NCBI GenBank assembly: GCA_036397095.1
Contig: DASWJQ010000141.1
Location: 1 to 54,184 of the forward strand
Origin: DASWJQ01 sp036397095
GTDB lineage: Bacteria > Chloroflexota > Anaerolineae > Anaerolineales > E44-bin32
DNA length: 54,184 bases
Reading direction: 5' to 3'
Shown: piece after piece, positions 41,137 to 49,726 of the stretch
Layout: each line of letters begins with the position of its first letter
Position numbering within the stretch: the first letter of the stretch is position 1
Translations under genes and position numbers: made by a program
Notes under the pieces: generated by a model
The model's database searches: none
Told to the model about the DNA's origin: nothing
What the model saw: only the letters and a program-made list of their open reading frames with translations

Positions 41137-41432
41137 TCCGGCCCTTACAGCCAGATTACGCCACATTTTCGGCTGAGCGCAGAAGGGAGTGGTCGGACAG
41201 CAGACGTCAGACCACGGACGGCAGACGGCCGACAGCTGACCGCGGACCGCAGATTTCGAACCGCTTAACACAGGTCACCTATGACCCGGTTCACCGGTTA
41301 TTATTCACTGGAATTACGTATCCCTTGTCACCTGTCCCCAATCACCTGTTCTCATCGCGAATCCTGATTCTCTAATCCCTATCGAATGTCACCTATCCCC
41401 GCTCACTTATCACCTTCCTCTCCCTATGGCCC
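41137..41432. other. Non-coding gap with degenerate short repeats
   Basis: No gene is supported here. The left third is built from near-repeats of GACGGCAGACGGCCGAC-type sequence (about 41185-41255). The right half repeats TCACCTGTCCCC / TCACCTATCCCC with variants (about 41275-41415) and is clearly AT-richer than the flanking genes. It separates the divergent thioredoxin-like and ftcD genes. No RNA gene or inverted repeat stands out. Confidence 0.6.
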
Positions 41433-41438
41433 TATAAT
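41433..41438 (+). promoter_or_regulatory. -10 box (TATAAT) upstream of ftcD
   Basis: A perfect TATAAT 26 nt before the ftcD ATG, at the edge of the repeat-rich gap. The -35 region is poor (TCACCT at the 17-nt position). AAGGAAGGAGG follows as ribosome site. Confidence 0.5.
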
Positions 41439-41464
41439 CGCTGAGAAGGAAGGAGGCCGACTGC

Positions 41465-42997
41465 ATGGCCCAAGCTCTTGTTGAATGCATCCCCAACTTC
41501 TCTGAAGGCCGGCGGCCCGAGGTGATCGCCGCGATTGAGGCCGCCATCCGCGGCGTCAGCCAGGTCCATATCCTCGACCAGCATAGCGACGAGGACCACA
41601 ATCGGACGGTCATTACCTTTGTCGCACCGCCGCAAGCCGCTGTCGAGGCGGCCTACGCCGGCATCGCCCAGGCGGCCGAACTGATCGACCTCGGCCAGCA
41701 CCGGGGAGAGCACCCGCGTATCGGCGCCGCCGACGTGGTGCCATTCGTCCCGATTCGCGGCATCACCATCGAAGAATGCGCCGAGTTGGCCAGGCAATTG
41801 GGCGAGCGTGTCGGGCGCAACCTAGGGATTCCGGTCTACTTGTACGAGGCCGCCGCCAGCTCGCCGGACCGGGTCAATCTGGAGGACATCCGCCGCGGCG
41901 AGTACGAAGCGTTGAAAGTGGCCATCGAGCAGGATCCGGCGCGCCAACCGGATTTCGGCCCGGCCAAGCTGGGTCCGGCCGGCGCCACCGTCATTGGCGC
42001 CCGTGCGCCGCTGATTGCCTACAACGTGTACTTGACGACGGATGACAAGTCTGTCGCCAACCAGATCGCCCGGGCGATTCGCCACTCATCGGGCGGGCTG
42101 CGCTTTGTCAAGTCGATTGGCCTGTTGGTCGAGGGCCGGGCCCAGGTGTCAATGAACCTGACGGATTACCGGCGGACGCCGATCGCCCGCGTCACCGAGC
42201 TTATCCGGCGCGAGGCCGCCCGTTACGGCGTCGGCATCCACCATGCAGAGCTGGTCGGGCTGGCGCCGCAGGAAGCCTTGATCGACGCCGCCGGTTGGTA
42301 TCTGCAGCTTGACGGGTTGGAGCCCGACCAGCTGCTCGAGACCCGCCTGTACAACTCGATGGAAGACGGCGGAGACGAGGCCTCGCTGCTCGAATCACTA
42401 GCTGCCGGCACGCCGACCCCAGGCGGCGGTTCGGCGGCCGCCCATGCCGGCGCCGTCGGCGCCGCCCTGGTTGCGATGGTGGCCCGGCTCACGATCGGCA
42501 AGAAGAAGTACGCCGAGGTCGAGGCGCGGATGCGGGCTATCGCCGAAGAGGCAGATACGCTGCGACACAAATTGACGCAGGCCGTCAGCCGCGATGCAGC
42601 CGCCTTCAAGGCGGTCATGGCGGCGATGAAGCTGCCCAAGGACTCGGACGCCGACAAGGCAGCCCGCGCCCAGGCGATGGAGGCCGCCATCCATCAGGCG
42701 GCAACCGTGCCGCTGGAGGTGGCCCAGGGCTGTGCTCAGGTTGCCGAGCTGGCGGCGGAAATGGTCGAGACTGGCAATGCCAATGCCATCACCGACGGCG
42801 CCGCCGGCGCCGAGATGGCCGCCGCCGGCCTGCGGATGGCCGAACTGAACGTGCTGATCAATGCGCAGAGCGCCAAAGATTCATCGGCGGTTAAGGCCTG
42901 GCAGGAAACGCTTACCACGCAGCGCCAGCGCCTGGCGAATGCGCAGGAACGGGTGCGGGTGGGCCTCCAGGAGCGGGCGGACTTGATCGCCGGTTAA
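41465..42997 (+). CDS. ftcD: Bifunctional glutamate formiminotransferase / formiminotetrahydrofolate cyclodeaminase
   Basis: 510 residues. Residues 1-300 are the formiminotransferase: LVECIPNFSEGRR, HSDEDHNRTVITFV (catalytic His region), HPRIGAADVVPFVPI, and later GVGIHHAELVGLAPQEAL. Residues about 320-505 are the cyclodeaminase helical bundle: LAAGTPTPGGGSAAAHAGAVGAALVAMV, then TDGAAGAEMAAAGLRMAELNV. The fused enzyme moves the formimino group from histidine breakdown to tetrahydrofolate and releases ammonia to give methenyl-THF. The two-domain fusion is as in animals; many bacteria keep the parts separate. No other histidine-degradation gene is in the window. Confidence 0.93.
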   Translation: MAQALVECIPNFSEGRRPEVIAAIEAAIRGVSQVHILDQHSDEDHNRTVITFVAPPQAAVEAAYAGIAQAAELIDLGQHRGEHPRIGAADVVPFVPIRGITIEECAELARQLGERVGRNLGIPVYLYEAAASSPDRVNLEDIRRGEYEALKVAIEQDPARQPDFGPAKLGPAGATVIGARAPLIAYNVYLTTDDKSVANQIARAIRHSSGGLRFVKSIGLLVEGRAQVSMNLTDYRRTPIARVTELIRREAARYGVGIHHAELVGLAPQEALIDAAGWYLQLDGLEPDQLLETRLYNSMEDGGDEASLLESLAAGTPTPGGGSAAAHAGAVGAALVAMVARLTIGKKKYAEVEARMRAIAEEADTLRHKLTQAVSRDAAAFKAVMAAMKLPKDSDADKAARAQAMEAAIHQAATVPLEVAQGCAQVAELAAEMVETGNANAITDGAAGAEMAAAGLRMAELNVLINAQSAKDSSAVKAWQETLTTQRQRLANAQERVRVGLQERADLIAG

Positions 42998-43051
42998 CCT
43001 GCCAGCCGCGCTTGCCGGCGCCGGTCTGCATGGGTCCCGAGGTCGGAAGGG

Positions 43052-43585
43052 CTAGGATCCCCAGTAGATCAGCAGCGTGGTTTCGGCGCCATCCTCTGAG
43101 AGGCTGAGTTCGATCCGAACGGGTTGGCCGTCGACCACCAGCTCCCAGCCCGCCGCGGTTCCGCCCATGGCAAACAACGGTGAAGCCTCGAGGCCCTCCA
43201 TCTCGATCCAGGTGGCGTAGAAGGCGGCTGCCGTCGGGAAGAACCGGCCATCGTAGATCACCGCCAGCAACTCGCCTTCAAAGGCGCCCACAGTCGTATC
43301 AATCTCGCCGCCGAAGGGGACAGGAACGGGGACACCTTCCGGCAGATCGGCCGGATCCATCAACCGAACCCGCGTGATATCGAAACCGCCCGGGACCGAT
43401 TCGAGACCGTCCGTGGTGGCCGCAGCGGTGGGGAGGGTTGTCGGCGAGTCAGGTGGCTGGGTGGTGGATGGTTCGCCCGGGGCGAGGCTGCTGCAGGCCG
43501 TCGCCAGACCCCAGGAGACAAGCGCCACCGCCACCACTCTTTTGGCGGTCCCGCCGACGTGGACAACGGCCACAGCTCCATCCAT
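43052..43585 (-). CDS. Putative secreted lipoprotein of unknown function, 177 aa
   Basis: The N-terminus has a hydrophobic signal segment (RVVAVALVSWGLATAC) ending in a lipobox-like ATAC, followed by a Ser/Thr/Pro-rich linker. The mature domain of about 120 residues includes DLPEGVPVPVPFGGEIDTT and ATWIEMEGLEASPLF and ends with TTLLIYWGS, a beta-rich pattern without a family I know. ATG 43585 is preferred: GGAGG lies about 8 nt upstream, and a TTG five codons earlier is less likely. It is downstream of the CapA gene on the same strand after 125 nt. Confidence 0.65.
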   Translation of the reverse strand: MDGAVAVVHVGGTAKRVVAVALVSWGLATACSSLAPGEPSTTQPPDSPTTLPTAAATTDGLESVPGGFDITRVRLMDPADLPEGVPVPVPFGGEIDTTVGAFEGELLAVIYDGRFFPTAAAFYATWIEMEGLEASPLFAMGGTAAGWELVVDGQPVRIELSLSEDGAETTLLIYWGS

Positions 43586-43710
43586 TTCCAAACCTCCCAA
43601 TGTTTAACCTAAGCTCTCCCGGAACGCAGCTATCTTCGCACGAAAATCGCCGGCAATTCGCAACAATTCGCCTGGGGCAAGGGGCCAGTTGGCTTGGTCG
43701 CCGATCGGCG

Positions 43711-45315
43711 TTACCAGCCGCTGGCCCCGAAGATGGTGGTCAGAAACGCCTCCCGTTCCTCGGCGGTCATCGCCCGCGGCCGGGCGTAGTCCTCGAGCAT
43801 GGCCGTCAGCAGGCGGGTGCTGATGTGCTGGCCCCGGTAGAACACATGCAGGTCGAGGAACTCCTGCCTCGTCGGCTCGGACCACATCTGGTCGAAGAAC
43901 AAGTTCCCCAGTCCAAAGTGGATCAAACTGTCATCCTGGAACTCCAGCCCCATCGGTTGGTGCGCCTGGCTGCCGCTGACGATCACGGCGCCAGCGGCCG
44001 CCGCCTGGCGGAACGCTTCGGCCTGGTCGGGCAGTGGCCAAGAGCGGTAGGACTCGGCCCACTGGAAAGTTACGATGGGCAGGTAGCCATCGGCCCGCAG
44101 CCGTGTGATCTGATCCAGCAGAACCGGGTAGTCACAAGGCTGGGACCCAGGCTGGAGATCGGTCGCCCAGGCAAAGCCCGGACCGGCCGGGTTGCAGCCA
44201 ACGAACGCGATCCGGTTGCCATGGTGGTCGAAGATGGCCGGATCCGCCCCGGCGACACGGTTGGTCCCCCCGCCATAGGTTTGCCAACCCCGTGCCCGGT
44301 ATTGATCGAGGGTGTATAGCAAGGCGTCGGCGCCATAGTCCATCACATGGTTGCCGGTCAGCTCGATGACATCCGTCCCGATCGCTTCCAGCACCTCAAT
44401 CTGATACGGCTGACCGCAGAAGCGCATCACGTCGCGGGACGGGTTGACCGGCGGGCACTCCGGTGTGAAGGCGACCTCATGACTGACGTGCGTGATATCG
44501 GCCGCCGCCAGCCACTCGGCCACGTCGGACACAGCCCAGGCAATGCTTTCGCGCTCGATCGCCCAGGCGGTGGCCCGGGTCAGAGCCGTCACTCCGGTCA
44601 CTGCGACAACCGTAAGCGCCTGGGGGTCGCGGTTGGAGACAGGCCACGGAAGGGCAGCCGACAGTGCGGCCACCTGGTCGGGCGGACCGCTGGCGCCGAA
44701 TTCGATAGCCAACGGGTAGGCGTTTGGGTCGAAACCGGCCAGCAGAGGGTCGGCACCATCGACGGTCAGCACTTTCCAGCGTGGGTTGAGCTCGTCAAAC
44801 GGAACGAGGGCGAACGCCGACTGATCCCAGGCGGCCGCCTGCAGCTCGGCGGCGTCATAAGCAAGCGGCGAGCCCGCACCCAGCAAGCTTTGCAGCGCCT
44901 CCGCCTCCCGGTTCGCCACCAGCAGGCTGTGCGCCGACTGTCCCTGCCAGGCCTGCACCAGCGCAACGGCCGTCAGGTCGTCCTGGACGGTGGGGAATGG
45001 GGCGACCAAGGCGTAAATCCAGGTTGTAAGCGGAGTATCGGGATTTGGGCCGAGCACCACGTCGGCAGCCGATTCTTCTTCGACGATCTCAACCGGGCGA
45101 CCGTCCAGCCCGTCGAGGCCGGCTGCCGCCTGGCGCAGCCCTTCAGGCAGGGCCGGCGAGAGCCATAGCCGGACGACCTCGGGCGTTGCCGTCGGCGGCG
45201 CGGCCTGAAACGGTGTGGCTGTGGCCGGGCCGGCCGTGGGCGGGTTGATCGCGACTTGTGAGCAGGCCACCAGGATGGGTACCAAGAGGAGAGGGACGAT
45301 TCGTCGAGGGGACAC
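43711..45315 (-). CDS. CapA-family metallophosphatase-like lipoprotein with an N-terminal binding-protein-like domain
   Basis: 534 residues. A signal peptide with lipobox ILVAC (about 18) is followed by about 215 residues resembling a solute-binding fold (LWLSPALPEGLRQAAAGLDG, PNPDTPLTTWIYALVAPFPTV). Residues about 265-530 are the CapA/PgsA domain (ITHVSHEVAFTPECPP, VIELTGNHVMDYG, GGGTNRVAGADPAIF, FVGCNP, SGSQAHQP with metal-ligand His residues). CapA proteins belong to the calcineurin-like phosphoesterase fold and are tied to poly-gamma-glutamate or capsule synthesis. The start is GTG 45315 with no ribosome site; a GATAAT box 8 nt upstream suggests leaderless translation. Confidence 0.82.
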   Translation of the reverse strand: MSPRRIVPLLLVPILVACSQVAINPPTAGPATATPFQAAPPTATPEVVRLWLSPALPEGLRQAAAGLDGLDGRPVEIVEEESAADVVLGPNPDTPLTTWIYALVAPFPTVQDDLTAVALVQAWQGQSAHSLLVANREAEALQSLLGAGSPLAYDAAELQAAAWDQSAFALVPFDELNPRWKVLTVDGADPLLAGFDPNAYPLAIEFGASGPPDQVAALSAALPWPVSNRDPQALTVVAVTGVTALTRATAWAIERESIAWAVSDVAEWLAAADITHVSHEVAFTPECPPVNPSRDVMRFCGQPYQIEVLEAIGTDVIELTGNHVMDYGADALLYTLDQYRARGWQTYGGGTNRVAGADPAIFDHHGNRIAFVGCNPAGPGFAWATDLQPGSQPCDYPVLLDQITRLRADGYLPIVTFQWAESYRSWPLPDQAEAFRQAAAAGAVIVSGSQAHQPMGLEFQDDSLIHFGLGNLFFDQMWSEPTRQEFLDLHVFYRGQHISTRLLTAMLEDYARPRAMTAEEREAFLTTIFGASGW

Positions 45316-45553
45316 GGGGGCCGATTATCCCACGCCTGCTGAATGCAAGGAAGCCGGTTGACGGATCAAGCTGGGGGCGGAGACAACCTGGAGCTTCCGC
45401 TCGGATGCATCCCAGTTCTGATGGTTTGATACGTATTCAGGAGGTGATGACCATCCAATCTGGCGCATGCATCCCCCTCAGCCAGATCGCAAAGAACGCC
45501 GGGGGATGTTGCATACAACGTCTCTGCACCGGCCTGGCGGCTGCGGCCCAGGA
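45316..45553. other. Intergenic gap between the CapA and CDGSH genes
   Basis: It contains the CapA promoter (GATAAT at 45329-45324, minus strand). On the plus strand there is an AGGAGGTGATG at 45439-45449 followed by a 52-codon frame to 45605 that runs antisense into the CDGSH gene. That frame is Cys-rich but has no supported function. Nothing else is visible. Confidence 0.4.
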
Positions 45554-46246
45554 TCACCAGCCTGGATCGCGGAACGCAACCCGCCGGTGGCTGCCATCAC
45601 AGTAGGGTTTCGAGCCCGACTGGCCGCAGCGGCACAGACTGATGCCAATCGGTTCGGCTTCGACGTTGGCCGATTCGGCGGCGTGGAATAGAGTGTGCGC
45701 GCCGGAGATTTTGTACGAACCGTCCGGGCTGGGGATGACCCGCAACCGGCCGCCGGTCGCCGCCGAGTCGGTCCGGGTGACGATGGTCCGGTTCACGCCA
45801 GCGGCACGGAATCCTGCGCTCAGATGTGCGTTGTCGCAGAAGGGCTTGTTGGCCGATTGGCCACAGCGGCACAGGGCCAGCCGGGTGTCCCGGTGCAGAA
45901 GTTCGCCGTCACCATTCACAATCTCAATGTCGCCCCGCAAGTACAACGGACCGTCTTCAACGACCCAGATGATATTTGCGGCGGGAACCTGTTCGACTTG
46001 CCGTGCGTCTTTGCGTTCGAAACGCAAGGCTCCGGTCGGACACGCCAGCACCGCCGCCACGACCGCCTCAACCGAGTCAGCGTCGGGCATGATCCACGGG
46101 CGGCGGTCCTTGTCGAAGGCGGCCGGGGCACGGCGCACACACTCGGCGGCGTGCAAACAGCGCTTGATATCGTAGGTGACCGTGACCTGCTGGCCACGGT
46201 AATCACGCGGCAGAAATTTGCGTGAGGCTGATTGCCGGTCGCTCAT
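45554..46246 (-). CDS. Iron-sulfur protein: Fer4_19-like domain plus two CDGSH motifs
   Basis: 230 residues. The N-terminal 85 residues have CLHAAECVRRAP and a later ACPTGALRF, the three-Cys pattern of the small divergent ferredoxin (Fer4_19) family. A linker with GPLYLRGDIEI leads to the first CDGSH-type site (CRCGQSANKPFCDNAH) and, about 60 residues on, a second (CRCGQSGSKPYCDGSH). Each site has the C-x-C-...-C-D-x-x-H ligands for a [2Fe-2S] cluster. Electron carrier or redox sensor roles are typical. The gene starts 10 nt after the NhaA fusion stop on the same strand. Confidence 0.9.
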   Translation of the reverse strand: MSDRQSASRKFLPRDYRGQQVTVTYDIKRCLHAAECVRRAPAAFDKDRRPWIMPDADSVEAVVAAVLACPTGALRFERKDARQVEQVPAANIIWVVEDGPLYLRGDIEIVNGDGELLHRDTRLALCRCGQSANKPFCDNAHLSAGFRAAGVNRTIVTRTDSAATGGRLRVIPSPDGSYKISGAHTLFHAAESANVEAEPIGISLCRCGQSGSKPYCDGSHRRVAFRDPGW

Positions 46247-46256
46247 CGTTGCTGCC

Positions 46257-48125
46257 TCAAGACGAGGCGGGCGCAGGCTGGCGGCCGCCAGTGGTCACCA
46301 GATCGTAGCGCGGGCTGGTTAGACTCAACAGGCCGAAGCCGGCGACGGCAGCAATGATCGACCCCGCCAAAATGCCTAGTTTGGCCGTTGTCTGCAGCGC
46401 CGGCTCGCTGAAGGCGGCCGAGGTGATGAACAGGGAGACGGTAAAGCCAATCCCGGCCAGCATGCTGGCGCTGACGAACTGACCCCAGCCGACGCCGCGC
46501 GGCAGCTCGACCAAACCCAGCCGGACGCCGAGCCAGGTGAACAGCGTGATGCCCAACGGTTTGCCAACAACCAGGCCCAGAATCACGCCCAAGCTGACCG
46601 GGGCGAGCAGATCCGACAGGCTCCCGCCGAGGGCAATGCCGGCGTTGGCCAGCGCGAAGATAGGAAGCACCAGATAGGTCGTCCAGGGCTGCAAACCGTG
46701 GGCCAGCCGCGTGGCCGGCGGCTCGATGCGGTCAAGCACCGTCTTGAGCGTCCCGGCCACGACCTGCTCCTTTTCGTCTTCTTCACCGCCGGCCCCATAT
46801 TCATATCGGTTGAGCACGGTGTCGGTCTGGGCCAGCAGCAGGTCGAGGTTGGCATGGCCGCGGGTCGGGATGGTCAGCGCCAGCAGCACACCAGCCAGCG
46901 TCGGATGCACACCGGATTGCAGGAACGCCAACCATAAACCAAAGCCGACGAGGGCATAGGGGAGCGGTGAGAACACCCGCCAGCGGTTGAACAGGAGCAG
47001 CACCAGGAAGAGCACCGCACCGGCGCCCAGAGCCGCCAGCTGCAGGTCCCCCGAGTAGAACAGGGCCAGCACCAGAATCGCCCCCAGATCATCGACGATG
47101 GCCAACGCCGTGAAGAAGATTCGAAGCGAAAGGGGCACGCGTCCCCCCAGTACTGCCAGCAATGCCAAAGCGAAGGCAATATCGGTAGCCATCGGGATGC
47201 CCCAACCACGGAGGGCCTGTGGGTCGCCGCGATTGAGAATGGCAAAGATCGTAGCCGGCAGGACCATGCCGCCGACGGCCGCCAGCAGCGGCAAGGCGGC
47301 TTTCCTCGGCGTATTCAGCTCGCCGATCGTCAGCTCGCGTTTGATTTCCAGGCCAACGACGAAAAAGAAGATCGCCATCAGCCCGTCGTTGACCCAGTGG
47401 GACAGGTGTTCGCTCAGCGATATCTGGCCAAGCGTGAACGAGAGATCCATCTCCCACATGCGGTGGAAGGCATCGGCCATATTCGAGTTGGCCAGAAACA
47501 GGGCCAGCAAGCTGGCGATCAGGATCATCAGCCCGCCGGAAGCCGCCATCTGGGCGAACTCCTGCCCGATCTCCTGCAAGCGCATCGCCAGCGGGCGGCG
47601 GATCGTGTCGCGCAGCGTCTCGGCGTCCCAGGCGCCGTCGTAGCGGGCGCCATCGATGAACCAGGTCGGCGTGCCCCGTACGCCGCTGTCGGTGCCACCG
47701 CGGAAATCGCGGCGCAGCCGTTCACCATGGGTGTGGTCTTTCAACTCGCGGGTGAACTGCTCGAGGTCAAGTCCAAGCTCGGCGGCGTATCCATACAGAT
47801 GCTCTTCTTCCAGGCGCTCCTGATTCTCAAACAGCAGTCGGTGCATCTGCCAGAACTTGCCCTGGGTGCCAGCTGCCTCGGCGGCTTCGGCTGCCAGCCG
47901 GGCACGCGGGTGAACCAGGCGGTTGGGGAAGTGGCGAAAGACAAAGCGGATGTCGCCAATGTCGCGCGCCTGAAGTTCCTCCACGACGAAGTGCGCCCGG
48001 CCGCAGTAGGGGCACTCGTAGTCGCCGTACTCGACGATGGTGACGGCGGCGTCTTCGGGACCAAGGATATGATCGTCTTGGCTGATAGGCACAGCCAGAC
48101 GAGGGCCGGGAGATCGCGAGACCAA
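46257..48125 (-). CDS. nhaA: DsbA/thioredoxin-like domain fused to the Na+/H+ antiporter NhaA
   Basis: Residues about 1-185: a DsbA-type domain with EYGDYECPYCGRAHF (CPYC redox motif), RFVFRHFPNRL and a VRGTPTWFIDGARYDG cis-Pro segment. The remaining 430 residues form a complete NhaA with about twelve helices, including FFVVGLEIKRELTIGEL, ATDIAFALALLAVLG (Asp of the transport site) and FTVSLFI. Start TTG 48125 is chosen: GAGGTG lies 6 nt upstream and a TATACT box at 48178-48173 would start mRNA near 48166. The longer in-frame extension to 48440 runs into the SRPBCC gene. The redox domain probably faces the cytoplasm; its role with the antiporter is unknown. Confidence 0.87.
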   Translation of the reverse strand: MVSRSPGPRLAVPISQDDHILGPEDAAVTIVEYGDYECPYCGRAHFVVEELQARDIGDIRFVFRHFPNRLVHPRARLAAEAAEAAGTQGKFWQMHRLLFENQERLEEEHLYGYAAELGLDLEQFTRELKDHTHGERLRRDFRGGTDSGVRGTPTWFIDGARYDGAWDAETLRDTIRRPLAMRLQEIGQEFAQMAASGGLMILIASLLALFLANSNMADAFHRMWEMDLSFTLGQISLSEHLSHWVNDGLMAIFFFVVGLEIKRELTIGELNTPRKAALPLLAAVGGMVLPATIFAILNRGDPQALRGWGIPMATDIAFALALLAVLGGRVPLSLRIFFTALAIVDDLGAILVLALFYSGDLQLAALGAGAVLFLVLLLFNRWRVFSPLPYALVGFGLWLAFLQSGVHPTLAGVLLALTIPTRGHANLDLLLAQTDTVLNRYEYGAGGEEDEKEQVVAGTLKTVLDRIEPPATRLAHGLQPWTTYLVLPIFALANAGIALGGSLSDLLAPVSLGVILGLVVGKPLGITLFTWLGVRLGLVELPRGVGWGQFVSASMLAGIGFTVSLFITSAAFSEPALQTTAKLGILAGSIIAAVAGFGLLSLTSPRYDLVTTGGRQPAPASS

Positions 48126-48172
48126 GGAAGGCACCTCAAGCGCGCTGGGACCAGGGCAAGCTTGCGTGCCTA

Positions 48173-48178
48173 AGTATA
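48173..48178 (-). promoter_or_regulatory. -10 box (TATACT) of the NhaA-CDGSH transcript
   Basis: TATACT on the minus strand, about 48 nt upstream of TTG 48125. No clear -35 box. It would give a leader of about 40 nt. Confidence 0.4.
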
Positions 48179-48280
48179 CGTAGGGAACCCATCCCGCGGC
48201 GCTTGAAATTTGGGAGATATTGCCTGCGGACCCCACCGGCGGCACGCTTGACGCCGCAGCCGGCTCGCAGTTGGACCGCC

Positions 48281-48718
48281 TTAGGAGGTTTCGAGGATTT
48301 GCTTTAGTTGGGCCAGATCGGCCCGGTTTTCGCGTTGAACGCGGGCGGCAAGCAGCGGGGTCAGCAGCCGGGAGAAGCCAGCGGGCGAACCTCGGTTTCC
48401 CAGCGTCATCCGGGTAGCACTCGGCCCGGCCTCCGACCACTCGTAGGTGGTCTCCATTGGGAATGGACCCTCGGCGGTGCGCATGACCAGGCGCCTGCCG
48501 GCGTCAAATGAGACGACTTCGTAGCTGTACTCGAGCCGCCGGCCCAGAAACATGGCGACGAAGGCGATCCGGGAGCCAACGGCCAGGGGTGGCGCTGTCA
48601 GCCAGCGGGCCTGGTGGATGTTCTTGTACCAGGCCGGCGCGTTGTCAGGGTTGGCGCTGTAGTTCGCCACTTCGGAGCGAGGGCGTTCGATCAGGATCTC
48701 CGTGCTGACGTCCAGCAT
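48281..48718 (-). CDS. SRPBCC (START-like) family protein, polyketide-cyclase type
   Basis: 145 residues of helix-grip fold: VSTEILIERPRSEVANYSANPDNAPAWY at the start, then IAFVAMFLGRRLEYSYEVVSFDAG and a long C-terminal helix (RVQRENRADLAQLKQIL). These proteins bind hydrophobic ligands in a deep cavity; no catalytic residue is evident. It lies 60 nt downstream of another SRPBCC gene on the same strand and is probably co-transcribed with it. Confidence 0.82.
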   Translation of the reverse strand: MLDVSTEILIERPRSEVANYSANPDNAPAWYKNIHQARWLTAPPLAVGSRIAFVAMFLGRRLEYSYEVVSFDAGRRLVMRTAEGPFPMETTYEWSEAGPSATRMTLGNRGSPAGFSRLLTPLLAARVQRENRADLAQLKQILETS

Positions 48719-48778
48719 TATCCGGGCTCTCGCAAGGCTCCGAATCGATATCTCACATTTGGACTCAGCCCTTCCCGC

Positions 48779-49204
48779 CTACGAACCGTGCGGAAACCCC
48801 TTCCCCTTCTCCAGGTACTCCTTCAGGCTGGTCAAGTAGTATGCCCAGTTGTAGTTGATCGACGGAAACGAGCCTTCTGTCGATCCCCAATCATGATGCC
48901 CAAATAGCAGGTTTGTTCCGCCGTTGGCCGGCTCCAAATCGAAACTCACCATTGTGCCCACCCATTCCGGAGGCGCCGGTTCCTCGACCTGCCACGTGAT
49001 GGACTTGTTACCTTCGAGCTTGTCGACTCGCATATTGAAGACGACGGCGCCGCCTTCAAAGCGGAACTGCCCCAGGCTACCAACTTCGGGCTCGAGATCG
49101 GCATCAACCGTCCACCACGCGCGTGCGCCATCGGCCGTGGTGAGCGCCCGGTAAACTTCGTCCGGGGCCGCCGCGATCGGAACCAAATGCAGGATGTCGG
49201 CCAT
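48779..49204 (-). CDS. SRPBCC/AHSA1-like protein under an operator-like palindrome
   Basis: 141 residues: ILHLVPIAAAPDEVYRALTTADGARAWWT, the AHSA1 signature start, then EVGSLGQFRFEGGAVVFNMRV, ITWQVEEPAPPEWVGTMVSFDLEP, and a C-terminal helix ending SLKEYLEKGKGFPHG. The family includes Hsp90-activator-like and toxin-like proteins with unknown ligands. AAGGAGAGGGAC is the ribosome site. The palindrome at 49222-49241 covers the likely promoter or leader and resembles the site at the start of the nearby arsR-type gene, suggesting common control. Confidence 0.85.
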   Translation of the reverse strand: MADILHLVPIAAAPDEVYRALTTADGARAWWTVDADLEPEVGSLGQFRFEGGAVVFNMRVDKLEGNKSITWQVEEPAPPEWVGTMVSFDLEPANGGTNLLFGHHDWGSTEGSFPSINYNWAYYLTSLKEYLEKGKGFPHGS

Positions 49205-49221
49205 GTCCCTCTCCTTCTAAT

Positions 49222-49241
49222 ATTCAACCGCTTGGTTGAAT
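49222..49241. promoter_or_regulatory. Operator-like palindrome (ATTCAACC-N4-GGTTGAAT)
   Basis: Perfect 8-bp arms ATTCAACC / GGTTGAAT around GCTT, 17 nt upstream of ATG 49204 (minus). The core AACC-N4-GGTT is shared with the site over the arsR-type gene start, so the same repressor may act on both. Confidence 0.6.
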
Positions 49242-49285
49242 GTTACTCGAAGATCGAACTGGGGTCAAGGCTTGCCGGTGTCTTG

Positions 49286-49726
49286 TTATGCCGTCAGGGA
49301 TTGCAGCGCTTGGAAACAAGCCTGCCAGCCGGCGGCGTGCAGCTGGCGGATCGGCTCGTCGACGAAGGGTCCATGCTCGAGCTCAAGGGCTGTGCCATCG
49401 CCGCTGGCGCTGAAGGCGACCGTGACGACGGTAGCCGGGGCCCGCTCGCCGCCCCGCTCCAGGATCCAGGTGTAGCGTAGCCGAGTGGGCGGCTCGACGA
49501 CCAGGAATTCACCGGTCACGCTTGACGGGCCCGCCTCGTCGAGCACGACGATCCGGTAAACGCCCCCGACCCGAAGGTCGATCCCGACCCACTCGACCTC
49601 GGTTTCGAACCCGCCAAACCAGCGCTTGATCGCGGCCGGCTCGGTCCATAAGGCGAAGACACGCGCGGGCGGCGCCGCCAAACGCAGGCTAAAACGCAGA
49701 GTCTCGCTGGACTCAGCCAGGTTCAT
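49286..49726 (-). CDS. AHSA1/SRPBCC-family protein coupled to an ArsR regulator
   Basis: 146 residues. SETLRFSLRLAAPPARVFALWTEPAAIKRWFGG is the usual AHSA1 opening, followed by WVGIDLRVGGVYRIVV, VEPPTRLRYTWIL and a C-terminal FVDEPIRQLHAAGWQACFQALQ helix. It overlaps the end of the ArsR gene by 4 nt, an arrangement common in bacteria for ArsR-AHSA1 pairs in which the regulator controls its own operon. The ligand is unknown. Confidence 0.88.
   Translation of the reverse strand: MNLAESSETLRFSLRLAAPPARVFALWTEPAAIKRWFGGFETEVEWVGIDLRVGGVYRIVVLDEAGPSSVTGEFLVVEPPTRLRYTWILERGGERAPATVVTVAFSASGDGTALELEHGPFVDEPIRQLHAAGWQACFQALQSLTA

Noticed and set aside
45447..45605. A 52-codon plus-strand frame after AGGAGGTG, rich in cysteine
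   Set aside because: The ribosome-site spacing to its ATG is too short, the frame runs antisense into the CDGSH gene, and no family is recognisable. Left as a note under the intergenic gap.
48378..48402. Resemblance of GGGCGAACCTCGG in an SRPBCC gene to the RAYT 2 hairpin
   Set aside because: Only one arm matches; the opposite arm is absent and the sequence is fully explained by the coding region.
48126..48440. N-terminal extension of the NhaA fusion up to 48440
   Set aside because: It would overlap the SRPBCC gene on the same strand, reads as non-coding composition, and starts upstream of the probable promoter.
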